Under the pieces are notes generated by a model. That model did not search any database. It was not told the DNA's origin and saw nothing but the letters and a program-made list of their open reading frames with translations. Of a stretch of DNA of 64,000 nt, positions 35,704-46,954 are shown one piece after another. Position 1 is the stretch's first letter. Every line of letters begins with the position of its first letter. The position numbers and the translations under genes are program-made. The DNA is taken from the NCBI GenBank assembly GCA_963969365.1, contig OZ017761.1, positions 1,240,001 to 1,304,000 of the forward strand, written 5' to 3'. The DNA comes from Asterochloris sp. CNOR1. Its lineage: Eukaryota > Chlorophyta > Trebouxiophyceae > Trebouxiales > Trebouxiaceae.

Positions 35704-35970
35704 GGCTGGCTAGCTGCAGTGACAGCTGCCTATGCTGCTGCTGCCTCGCAGGCTGTTATGCCATCACTGCATCGAGGTAGACGCCATGATAATGTTGCAT
35801 CCTCAGCATGAGTCGACATTTGTGTGAAAGTTACCAATAGGTCCGGGTGCGGCTTTGGCAGCATTGAACGCTCACGGGATACAGGCTGGCAGTCAGATGC
35901 CAGCTCTCTGGCAGTTACAACTTACTTGCATCATGATTTCTCCCAAATCTGATCAAGCAGCTGCAGCCAC
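35704..35970. promoter_or_regulatory. Shared divergent promoter region of the two receptor cyclases
   Basis: Only 267 bp separate the start codons of the head-to-head cyclase genes (303 bp if the plus-strand gene starts at 36001). Both promoters and both 5' leaders must fit here. A CCAAT box sits at 35834-35838. No TATA box is obvious near either gene. Bidirectional co-regulation is an inference from spacing. Confidence 0.6.
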
Positions 35971-38900
35971 ATGAGGCCATGGCGCTCTGGTAGAGGCAGT
36001 ATGCTATTGCAGCTGGTTGTAGCAGCAGCATGCGTTTCAACCTGCAGGGCTAGCATTGCCGCAGCAAGCTATACCTGCAACAGCTCATGCCAGCAGGCTC
36101 AGCAGGCAGCTCTCAGCCAGCTGTATGCTGACACAAATGGGGCGTCCTGGCAGGAGCAGTCAGGCTGGGCCAACTTCAGCAGTCAGATCAGCCCCAGCTT
36201 AGATGCACATTGCAGCTGGCAGGGCGTGGTCTGCTGCAACACAGACAGCGTGCTAGGGGCCTTGGGGAATGGCTCCTTGGGCTGCAGCAGCCCTGGAGCA
36301 GTCCTGGCGCTGGCCTTGCCAGACAATGGCCTTAGTGGTAGTCTGAGCAACTCTGTTATTGGAAATCTATCATCGCTAGTTCAGCTGGATCTGCAAGGTC
36401 AGCCTGGCGGCTTGAGCCTCTCCGGCTGCAGTGCTAATGAATGCTCGTGACTTTCTGCCCTGTCCAGTCACGCATGGTCGCACCCTTGACCCTTGTGGCT
36501 GCTGCAGGCAACACCCTGACAGGCACTTTGCCAAGCTCTATCAGCAACCTGACTCTGCTGGAGGGCCTCCTATTGTCCCAGAATAGGTGGAGTCTGCTTT
36601 GTTTATGCAAAGGCAGCCCACTGGCAGAGCTGTGTTGTCGAAGTGGTCGACATCCAGCGTTCAGATCAACCTGCAGTGTGGGCCTCACAGTGTGCTGCAT
36701 GTGTTCAGGCTTCGAGGGACAATCCCTGCTTCACTTTTTGCCCAGCCCAGCATTCAAGTGCTGGACCTAAGTGCCAACAGGTTCAGTGGCACACTCCCAG
36801 AGTCGCTTCTGGAGATGACCAGCCTGTCATATCTTGAACTGGGCGCCAACAGATTGTCAGGTTGTTCAGCCTTGCTCCTGTAGCCTGCTGCCCAGCACCT
36901 GCTGCCTTAGCCCTGGCACTGCCAGCCTGAGCTGACGCATGAATGCCCACTCACTGCAGGACCGCTGCCGGCAGACTGGAACAGCCTGCCAGCGCTGCAG
37001 CACATAAGCCTATACTTGAATGCCATCTCAGGCCCACTCACAGCTGGCGCCCCGCCTACATCCATAGCTGATGTGCTGAGGCACATCATCTTCCCTTCCA
37101 GCAACCTCAGCGAGTAAGCAAGAAGCAGGGACTGTCCTGTCAGGCAGCTTTGATGTGGGTGCTGCAGTGCATCTCTGCCAGCTCCTGATGCGTATTGCCC
37201 TCCCGCTGCTGGCAAAACGCAGTGCTAGATTGACGCTGTGCTGCCGCTTGCTAGGTTGTCAGTACGCTACACAAATCTCAATGCTAGTGTCCCACACGCC
37301 TTAGCGCTGTATCCACTGCGGGTGAGCTGCTGCACAATCAGCTGGTTGCTGCAGCAGCATGTGCTAGACCTTGCTCCAGCTGCTCACATTGGCGAGGCTG
37401 CCGGGAGTGCGTGTGTCACGCCTGAACCACGGCTTGCTAGTAGCGTGCCTCGATCGCAGCTGTTGCTGCTGGGGCTCACGATCAGTGCTGCAATGGCCAT
37501 TGAACTGATGGAGGTCATTCTCTGCAGGCGCTTGACCTTGTCGGCTGCATGTTCACAGGCACCCTGCCTGAAGAATTCTCCTATATGTTTTGGATCAGGG
37601 AGCTGTCGCTGGCGGGCAACAAGTGAGCTTCACAAAATGCACACAATGCTGTTTGCTGCTCACGACGGTTGCAGGAAGACAAACATGCGCCCCTGATCGC
37701 AGCTTGTCTGGCCCAGTCACTGATCTGAAGGTGGCCAGACACCTCACAAAGCTCTCATTCTCTGGTAACTCCTTCACTGGTGAGCAGGCAGATCAGACTG
37801 GCAGCACATGCAGTGGACTGGGGGCCAAGTATGAGGACTTGGAGTGAGCCTCCATGTGCAGGTCACTCGCCATGCAGCACTGTCCAACATGGCCAGCAGT
37901 CTGTACGCTGCAGGCACTGTACCAGCTTCTTACGACAAGCTGAACTTCCTCCAGCAGCTGAGCCTGGGAAAGAACAACTTCACGTGAGGGTTCTCTGGGA
38001 TGCCCTGCGAGCATGCCCAGAAATGTGAGCCTCATGCTCATGCTGCTGCAGGGGACCAGCCCCAGCACTTGACACCATGACAGGTGCGCGGCCAGCAACC
38101 TGCATGCTGCGGTCTGCCTCCTGGTGCAGTCTTCAAGGGAGCAGCTGGCTTGCCCGCCTCCAGGTGCTGCCAGCAGCACTACTTTGCTGCCTCAGGTAGA
38201 CAGATCAAGCTGCTTTGCTGCCATCTCTACAGGCCTATACCTCCTGGACCTAGCCAACAGCGGGCTGCAGGCCACACAGCCAGGCGCTGCTGGGAACTGG
38301 CTGCCAGACGAGCTTGAAGTGCTCCCGTAAGTCTGATCCCATAAGTCTGAGTACGACGTTGCATACAGCTCAGTCAGATGTACATTTGCAGATGTGAACC
38401 ATTCTGTGACTCTGATGCACACTGATGGGTCTAATGCTGCACACAGCTCCATCAGTTGCACAAAGCTGAGATTGGGGAAGACGGTTGAGTCTGATGAGCC
38501 TCAAGCTCAGCCTGATCCACATAGCCTTGTCTGTGATGCAGACAGCACTTGCTGAGTCTGATGCAAACAGATTGGGCTGCTCCTTCAGGCGGTCCAGGGC
38601 ATCCTGTCTAAGGTGCTGGTTGATGCTCCACAAAGGTGGTGCAGTATGACCAGCGCTCTTGGTTCTGAGCCTCTGAGCACTTTGCCTGCAGCTCTGGACC
38701 TACCACCACTATTGAGAGCTTGAACGCTGTATGCCCTGACATAGTGGCAAGCCCACCTTTCCCTGCCCTAGAATTTTTGAACATCAGTCCCAGGCAAGGG
38801 ACTCCACATTGCTCAGCAGTGCTCTCTAGTACTCCATTGCTCATCAACACAAATGCTGTAGTCTCCGACATTGACCTTGCTGAGACCCACGTGACCCTCC

Positions 38901-38974
38901 TGCAGCTACTATCACTTTGAAACATGCACATGTCTGCCAGGTTACAAGGTGGACCTAAACAGCACAACTTTCAG
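35971..38974 (+). other. Signal peptide and LRR ectodomain of gene E
   Basis: The N-terminus has a hydrophobic LLQLVVAAACVS segment, then the Cys cap (CNSSCQ, HCSWQGVVCC) shared with gene D. LRR cores include NGLSGSLS, NTLTGTLP, NRFSGTLP and GCMFTGTLPEEF. The ectodomain ends in a Cys-rich segment (HFETCTCLPGY) just before the membrane span, matching DQCQCSTGF in gene D. Confidence 0.85.
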
Positions 38975-41900
38975 GTGGGGCTGCTCTCTGCTTTGTTTGA
39001 TCTTTAAGCAGCAGATAATCTGCAGTTGTCATGCTGCATGCACTTCTCGCTTCTGCACCTTGTTGTCATGCATGCACCTTCTCATCTGAACCCCAGATTG
39101 TTGCAGCAGTCCCTGACTGCTGCTGACCTGCAGGTGCAACGCCATCCCCCCCCACGCGACTCCCATCGCCATTGTTGTGATCATTGTGGGCGTGCTGGTG
39201 GTGTTTGCCAGCATTGCAGCAGTGTGGATGCGCAACTCTCTGCCCCTGTTCCTGCGGGCACGGGCAAAGAATCTGGGCCCTCCAGAGCTGGGCAAGCCTG
39301 TCACACTGGTGCTGTCAGATGTGGAGGGCAGCACGGAGCTGTGGGAGTGGAACCCCCGGGTGGGCCTCGCAGCAGCGCATGCGGCAGTGTTGAGCCATGC
39401 ACAGGGGCACACAGAGCACCGTCTGTGCCCTGCAGCAATGGAACTGGCAGCCCGCGAGCCTTGCAACAGCACCCTGGGGAGCTCCTGATCATGCTGTCTG
39501 GAGACTTCTCGGCGCAGGGTGTGGGCTGAATCTCTGAGTTTGGGGGTCGGTTCGGGGGTGCCATGCAGCCACATTGTTGCCCCAGCATGGTCTCGCTGCA
39601 ATGAGACGGAGTCGCTGGCTGCCTGCAGGTCATGGGGGAGGCCCTCAGCCTGCATGACCAAATTATGAGAACCTCACTGACCTACCATGGCGGCTACGAG
39701 GTAATCACTTGGCCCCTGTTCACCTGACGCTCCCTCAGAGGACTTGTTATCTACCTGCTCGCCTGATCTGATGCCCCTGCACACAAGTCTGCCTCCTGCG
39801 CAGCTAGACATTCCTGTCCTGGCCTTGAAATTGGCAGACAGCGCCCCAGATGCCTGGGACCCTGCCACCATTGCACATCAATGCCATTACCTGATCCTGT
39901 GGCTTCAGGTTACCACAGAGGGCGACGCTTTCGTTCTGGCCTTCCATGACGCACAGGATGCGGTGGCCTGGTGCATGTGAGACCCGAGTGCCCTTCATTG
40001 TGAACCAGGCTGGTGATGACAGGCAGGGCACCTTGTGTTGCATGTCTTGGTGGCCGACTGCAGCTTGGGCAGCCCTGTCGACGCCTTGTCAGCGCCCCCG
40101 GGACCGGCATGGTTCTCCTCTGCACATAAGACCATCAAGTTACTTGCGCCTGCAGGACCACCCAGCAGGCGCTGCTGACCGCTCCCTGGCCGCTGGAGCT
40201 GCTGTTGCACCCCAAGGCATGCATCCGCACTGCCAAGGCAGATGCAGTCATGGCAAAGACTGCCCAGTACCTGCAACCCTCTGAGGTGTTGCTGAGAGGT
40301 AGGTAAAACCTTGCTGCAGCTGAGGGTTTCATTCAATGTTGAGCTGAGCCGAGCTGCATTTCACATCCTGGTGGTGCTCTTGCCAACCACACTTCCCTGA
40401 GGAAGAAGCTAAGTGAGTTCATCCCTCATATGTCAGTCCAGGCCTCAGGGTGCGCATGGGCATAGCCACAGGCACTGCAGACAAGACAGCTGTCCACGCC
40501 GTTACCAGGCGCACAGAGTACCCAGGACAGATATTGGAGCTGGTGAGCATCTGTTGTTGCATGCCGCTGTTGCGGGGTGGGTGAGCGCCCTGTGTCCTCA
40601 TTTCCGCCTCACCTGCGCACCTCGGTATGTGGTGTTGGTCCTTAAAGAGCCGCCCTGCCACTTGTCACACTATTTGATGTCCAGAGACCTCATTCCATGC
40701 CTTTACCTGCCCACTGCAGCAGCCTGCATGCACGTGTCATGCCTGTGAATGCTGCAGGGAGATGCCCAGCTGGCCTATAAAGAGCACAAGCAAGATTTCA
40801 CAGCGACGCCTAGTGCAGATCCCTCCTCCCATTTGCAGCCTGTCTTGGCTGCCTCAGCAGCATGCTGATGAGGACGTTGACAAGCTCCAGTGTCCAGGAC
40901 TGCGCTGCAGGCCAAGGCAATATCTGAGATGCCCAGTGGCGGGCAGATTTGCTGCTGCGCCCAGACCTTCACGGCTCTGCAGCAGTTGCCTGAAGATGAG
41001 GTCAGCGCGAGAGTGCTAGACAGACCAGATCAGGAACTGCTGGCCCGGGCACTCAGGCAAGCTGCATGTCCCCACAGCATGCATGAGCTATGTGGGCAGC
41101 CAGATGACACACTGCTGGCTCAGGCTCAACCAAGCTGGGTGCAGTGCTGGGTCCACAACCACATCCGTCCTGGGAACACATTGCTGGGCACAGCAATCAG
41201 ACTGGCTTGATGCAACAACAGTCTGCAGCCCTGAGACCACCGCAATACAGGCCTCTGATGCTTGTGTCCAGCCACACAACGCTGCATCTCAACAAGCATG
41301 CGCACTCCACTGTTGAGCTGCTTGAATATGCCAGATAGGCCATGATGTGGTTACTCCACACCCCCTCATGCATGCAATTGGGAGACTGGAAAGGCTGCCT
41401 CGGTCAGAGCTGCTGGCCGCTGCAGGGTTCAACGGTGTGCAGACAGAACGTGTGTGACACGACACAGTCAAGGATGCTGGCCCTTCAAGGACCCACGGTC
41501 AGCACAAGTGGCGGAAGAGGCCCAGACCTGTGAGCCTTGCCGTGCAGGGATCCAGGCTATGCAGGCCGGCACTCCTTGGACACAGTCAGCAGCGTGGTGC
41601 GCAAGGCCAATCAGGTGGCACCCAGCAACTCAGCAGTAACCTCGAGGGTGGCCGCCGTTCTGTCGCGGCGGGAGAGGGAGGCTCTGGCACGCAGGGAGGC
41701 TGCTCAGTCTAGCACTGCGCCCGCCAGCTACATGTCCCTTCGAGATGCTGCTGACTTGTTGGACCTGGAGGGCTTGCCGTCAGGTGGGAGGGACTGACCC
41801 TTGGCAGGGCCTGCTGCTGAGGGCAGTGGTGCTAGGGCGCACTTGGAGGGCTTGCCTTTGGGCCAGGGATCCCTCTTGTATCCCTGAAATGAGGTCTGCT

Positions 41901-44900
41901 GCATCACAGCAGTGTTCAAGACTTTGATTGGTGCAGAAAGCAGCAGAGTTGACAGGCTCAAAGGGCTTGCCTTGAAACGCAAGCTGCCTTACCTGCTTGG
42001 GGCTGAAGGCACTGCTCAGAGTGGATGTTGCAGCCCAGCTGTTGAGCTTGCAGCGGTAGCCTTCAGTGAATGTGCGGGGCACATCCAGGCGTCTGAAGCC
42101 ACAAGCTGCTGTAGAGAGCAGTGCTCAGAGTGGATGCAGCTGACTCTGAGGACTTGCTTTCAGGCTTCTCACAAGCATCTGCTCTCATGCTCCCGCTGTT
42201 GTGCTTTGAACATGCAGCTGCAAGCTGAATCTGCTCAGGAGTGATGTGGGTGCAACAAGCTGCTGAACAAGAGAGAGGCTTGCCTCTACATAAGAACTCC
42301 AGCAGTCAGATTCCCACTGCAGACAATAGTGCTCATGATGAGTTGCGCGGGATGCAGCTGATGTGCTTGGCTCCGGCTCCCAGTGCCAAGCTGAGTGCAC
42401 CCCACAGCTTCAGGCACCTGGGCACTCAGGCAGCCCGCAGCGCCCATGCCAATATTGCACCGCCAAGGGTCTGGGCCACAGCTCAACATGATAAAGCGTC
42501 TGCAGCTGGCTTTGTGACTGCCTGCAGGTGCAGCTCAGCAGCGTACAGCCCACCGCGTGCTGCTGCACATGGGGCAGCACATTTTGTCCGGCATGGATCG
42601 CCCCCAGATGGTCTACCAGGTGAGCCCTGCTGCTTCAACACGCAGAAGAAGCTCTGCTCAACTGTCATCAATAGCAGACTGCGGCCTATGTCAGCCACGC
42701 CCTGTCCCAGTCTGGCCCCAGCCTGTGCAGGCAGCGGTCTGGTGACTGCAGTGCCCCACACTCACCGCTGTGGGTTGTGAAGGAGCTGGCAGCTGCCGTG
42801 CTGCAGGTAGTCTGTGCTGCACTATCTTTGACCCTGATGTTGCCTATGCTGGCCACTGCCTGGGCCATTCATCGCCCTAACCCCTGCGGCAGCACCTTGC
42901 ACACAGCGTTTTGCTGCTTGCACAGCGGGCCGAAGCCACTCATATGTGGGCAACCTGGCTCCTAGACTATGATTGCAACAATCAAGTGGCTTGAGTGACC
43001 GTCAGGCAATCAAGATCTCATGGGCACAGCTGTTCAACCCTCTTCAGACTGGAGGGCACTGCAGGTGGTGGTCCCAGGCCTGGAGGAGCGAGCCCACTTG
43101 TTCAGCAAGCTCTCCAGTGTGGAACAGATAACTCTGGGTGAGCATGCCAGCAGCACTGTGTCTTGTGCTCCATACCCTTGCATACCTTACACTGAGCTGG
43201 ACAGGCTGGGCAAGGGCCCCTGCCAGCACAGCTTGGCTCCCCCGCTTGTCATGCCACAGCTGCCTTTGCTGCTGCCATGAAGCCAAGGCGTCCAGGTCTT
43301 CCGAGTGAGCATGCCCGTCAGCACACAGCATTGTCCCCTACCTGCAATGCCAACGCTGCCTTCTCCTTGTGTGTTGGGCGCGTAGTGCGCAGGTCAATCC
43401 ATGTTGGCACCAATGCTGCAGAGCACTAAGCGTAGCTTGCTGGCAGAGCCCCCTGCCTCTGCTTTGGGCTTGCACTGAGCAGGTACCTGCAAAAAGAGCA
43501 CTCAGCCTCTGCACCCCAACATTGTTGCTCAGAAAGCATCCCGCCTGCAGGCTACTTTCAGGCGCCTGGGGCAGCAGATGCCTGGTCAGCATTGTGGTCC
43601 CCTGCTGTCAGGTGCGCTGTCTTCTGCAAAAACGCAGCGCCCTTTGCACCTCTGCCAGCACGCTCTGCAGGCCTTTGCGTTGCCAGTTCAATCGGTTGAT
43701 GCTGGGGCTGACCCTGCTGGCGCTGCACGCACACCAAGTGGCCAGCAGTGCCTGACGCTTGGTGTCTTCTTGCCTCCACTCCTTTCTTGGATGGACAGAG
43801 CAGGTTATCAACGGGCATCTGCTGCCCAGCAGGCCTTTCCCCAGGGCCATCACGGTCTGCAGAGCATGCAGCTCACACGCAGCAGACGCAACACAACCCA
43901 TGCTCCTAAAGCCCCCAGCGGTGCATGCTTCCTCAGTTGCAGCATCTGGTTTGAACTTGGAGCTGTGAGCCAGGCCCCTTGACAAGATGAGTGGTCCAGC
44001 CCCATGGCCACCATGGTCTGCAGCAACATGCCGTATACCCAAGCCCCTGAGGCAGCTTACTGTGAGCATGCAGGGCACACATTGCTCCTTTGGCTGTGTC
44101 GTCTTCTGCATGCCCCTCTCCGAACCCTGAGCCAGGCCGCTGCCTCCCCTGCAGGGCCCAGCTGGCGCTCAGTCACCCAAGCCAGACCACTGCCTGCAGG
44201 TGCCAGCTGGCACCCGTGGCCATGGTGGTCAGCAGCATTGAGGGCTACGCAGAGCTGCTGCAGCAGGACCCAGTGGCGGCTGAAATGGCGTCCTCTCAGA
44301 CTCTTGACCTGATGCGCATGACGGGGCGCCCCCTGGGGGCATACGGCTGTGGCATTGCCCAGGACCGTTCCTGCGTGGCCTTCCCCACTGCCAGTGCAGC
44401 CATCCAGTTCTGCTTGACGGTGAGATGAAGGCGGGGCGTGGTGGCTCTGCTCGAGTATGGCGCTGTTCATCAGAAAGCCGCCCAGCGGGGGCGCGGCAGT
44501 GCAGGCAACACTGGCTTTGCGTCCTGTACAGCCAGGTCTGCCGGGGTGTATGGCTGTGCCGGCTGATTTTGCTTCACAGGCAGCAATGGCAGGCTCATCT
44601 GCCTGGTGATGCGGCCAGCAGCAAAGGCCTCCACAACATTTTTTGGCGTCCTGCTGTCTGAACTCCGAGACTATCACACTGCCTGGCGGTTCGGGCTTGC
44701 TAAGGCCACTGCACTGCTGGAGCAGATCAAAGGTGTGTGTCGCTGTCGTGTAGAGAGCAGAGATTGCACCGCCACTGTCCCGCACTTGCTGCAGGTACAG
44801 GAGGGTCTTGTGCAGGCCACTTGGGTCGCAAGGGTCCTGCAGCACCCTGCCTGCAAGCCCAGCATGAGCCCAGCTGATGGTAGCCTGCTGTTCTCTGGGC

Positions 44901-46954
44901 CACGCTTGAAGATGGGGGTGGCCTTTGGCGAGCCAGAAGGAGGAATCCGCCCTGATGCAGTGACAGCGCGGGCATCATATTGTGGTCCTGTAGTCAGCAG
45001 GTAGGCTGCATGCTGCCCCGCAAGAAATTCATCTTAGCTAGTCCCAGGGCAAAGGCTTGTGAATTTGCTGCTCAGGCACGCCATTGCACCGTAGGGATAG
45101 TGAGCGGTCAGCATGCAAGTGCTGCACAGCTGTGTCCCTACAGTGCCTCATGGGCAACTTAGCAGGCAGATGACTGCCCTCCAAAGCTGACCTGTGTGCA
45201 AGGCATGTGCATCTGCGTTTGCAGGGCAGCCCACATGAGCCAGTACATTGCACATGGCGGGCAGGTCATCACAGACCTAAGGACAGTGCAAGCAGCGCTC
45301 CAGGACTGGCTGGGGGAGAGCTTGCCTATCCCAGCAGAGGGAGAGATCATCACCGTGTCTGCTGGCCATGCCAAGCAACATCCCAGCAGCACAGCCCCGT
45401 CTAGGCGCATCGGCAGCGAGCCAGCGCCAGTGTGAGCGTGCACACCCCAGGGAGCCCATGCTGCACAAGGTCCCAGCCGCATGGCATGGACTATGGTTTG
45501 AATGGTCCTGTCATGCCTCCCTGGCATGCATATCAGCAGCTGTGTGCCATTGATTTATTGAGCATGCAACTCTTGCACATGCCGGTGCCGACTGTGAAAC
45601 TCATAGGACTCTGGCACATGCCTTTTTCTTCTTCTGCAGGGGGGACAGCCCCAACCTGAGCTTGGGCAGTCAGGGCCTGGAGCAAAGTTCTCCCAAGGAG
45701 CTGCCTGAGGGATCTGAATCGCAGCACTACGAGGGGACCAGTTCGGCGGCCAGGGCTGCACAGCCCCCCAGCCCCAACCTGCAGCCTTGCCTGGTCACAG
45801 AACAAGGCACTGGCGGCTTGGCCCCATGCATGGCTCAAAATCACCCCTTTCAACCCCCCAGCAAGCTCCCGGCCCTGACTGAGCAGCACCACAGCAGCGA
45901 CAGGCCCCTGCCCCAACTGTTCAGCCCCTTTGCAGCTGCTGCTCAGGCTGCTAGGCTGGCCTTTGGCCAGCCAAGCAGCAGCAGCAGAGGCCCTGCAGCA
46001 CCTCCTGCAGCTGGCGCCTCACATCGGCATGACCAGCTGCAGGGGCTGCAGGGCATCATGCAGCACCCTCGCATCTCTCCTCAGCACTCCAACCCCTCAG
46101 CCCAGGCAGGGAGCCCTCTGCCACTAAACCTCCAGCGGCCCAGCTTCACCAGGCAGGCTGTGCCAAGTGGACCCCGCACTGTACATTCAGGTGCGTTCCC
46201 ATGCAGCAGTATCAGCCTAGGCACGCTTCTGAGCGCATAGACAGCCTTGAACTCCTAAACGGTCACCCGACAAAGCTTCTGTTTGCAGAGTCTGAAGAGA
46301 ACCAGGGGCCTGAAGGAGCAACTCCATCCCCAGCTGATGAGATGTCGCCTTCTCTGACAGCTCCGACTACTGTCACCCCGGAGAGAAGGAGGGCAGGCCG
46401 CAAGGCTGGCAAGCAGGTCATGGCCTGCAAGTGTACTACAATCCATCCATGGCCACAGCCAACTTGTTTTCACAGCATACATGCAACCTGATTGAGCATG
46501 GATAGATGAGTGTTGGTTCATCTATCAGGCAGCTTGCTGTTTCTGCAGGATTGCTGAGCAGGCTGGAATGCTTCATCAAGTGACTGCACGGCAAGCACCA
46601 ATCATGCAGCTCCTTCAAAGGTTTCTGAGGCATGCACAGAAGCCTCCCTCTGTGCCAAATTGTGGCAACTTCCCTCCTGCATTTGCATCACTCTCCCTGC
46701 AGGACATCTGGGCAGGAGTGGACGCTGTGGAGTTTTCCCACCTGGGCACGTTCACAACAAAGGGTGGCCCTGCGTCCCTGCTCATCATTCAGGCTGCGAC
46801 AGCCCACCTAGCCTGGCGCTCTTTCCCTGTCAGGCCAGCCATGCCCAAGAAGGCGCGACAGGAGTCCACAGGCCAGGGGCTGCTGTTCACGATCCTACAG
46901 GACGAGTGTACAGGGAGCGCCGGCAAGTCAGGCATGCGGGCTTGGCAGGACTGA
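35971..46954 (+). CDS. LRR receptor-type class III nucleotide cyclase, diverged paralogue (gene E)
   Basis: Predicted single-pass receptor of about 1,430 residues with the same domain order as gene D. Exons: 35971-36397, 36508-36586, 36709-36860, 36960-37113, 37255-37321, 37528-37622, 37703-37779, 37878-37983, 38084-38163, 38233-38326, 38692 to about 38890, 38906-38974, 39134-39359, 39629-39700, 39909-39976, 40156-40298, 40442-40542, 40911-41000, 41615-41783, 42528-42619, 43065-43137, 44136-44419, 44795-45000, 45225-45431, 45640-46190, 46289-46430, 46549-46579 and 46703-46954. C1 is canonical (SDVEGST, TEGDAF, LRVRMGIATG). C2 lacks both aspartates (SSIEG) and has VVSRAAH where gene D has FVNRAAR. 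The ATG at 36001 is an alternative start. One junction near 38890-38906 does not keep frame. Exon 38084-38163 and the acceptors at 41615 and 44136 are the weakest calls. Confidence 0.82.
39300..43137 (+). other. C1 cyclase domain of gene E
   Basis: Follows a membrane span (PIAIVVIIVGVLVVFASIAA) encoded in the same exon. Motifs: VTLVLSDVEGSTELW with the first metal Asp and phosphate-binding Gly-Ser, GGYE|VTTEGDAFVLAF with the second Asp, GLRVRMGIATG, PSGGQICCCAQTF and HILSGMDRPQMVYQ. The Asn and Arg of the transition-state motif are absent here, as expected for a C1-type half. Confidence 0.85.
44213..46954 (+). other. C2 cyclase domain of gene E, probably inactive alone
   Basis: Begins VAMVVSSIEGYAELL, with Ser for the first metal Asp. 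The second metal site is unrecognisable (GCGIAQDRSCVAF). Later segments are recognisable: LKMGVAFGEPEGG, RASYCGPVVSRAAH, AHGGQVITD and HLGTFTTKGGP. Exon 45640-46190 inserts about 180 Gln/Pro/Ser-rich residues before the last strand. Loss of both Asn and Arg is the main difference from gene D. Confidence 0.8.

Noticed and set aside
35971-36000. Whether gene E starts at 35971 or 36001
   Set aside because: Both ATGs are in frame and both leave a plausible signal peptide. I kept the first and did not treat the choice as a finding.
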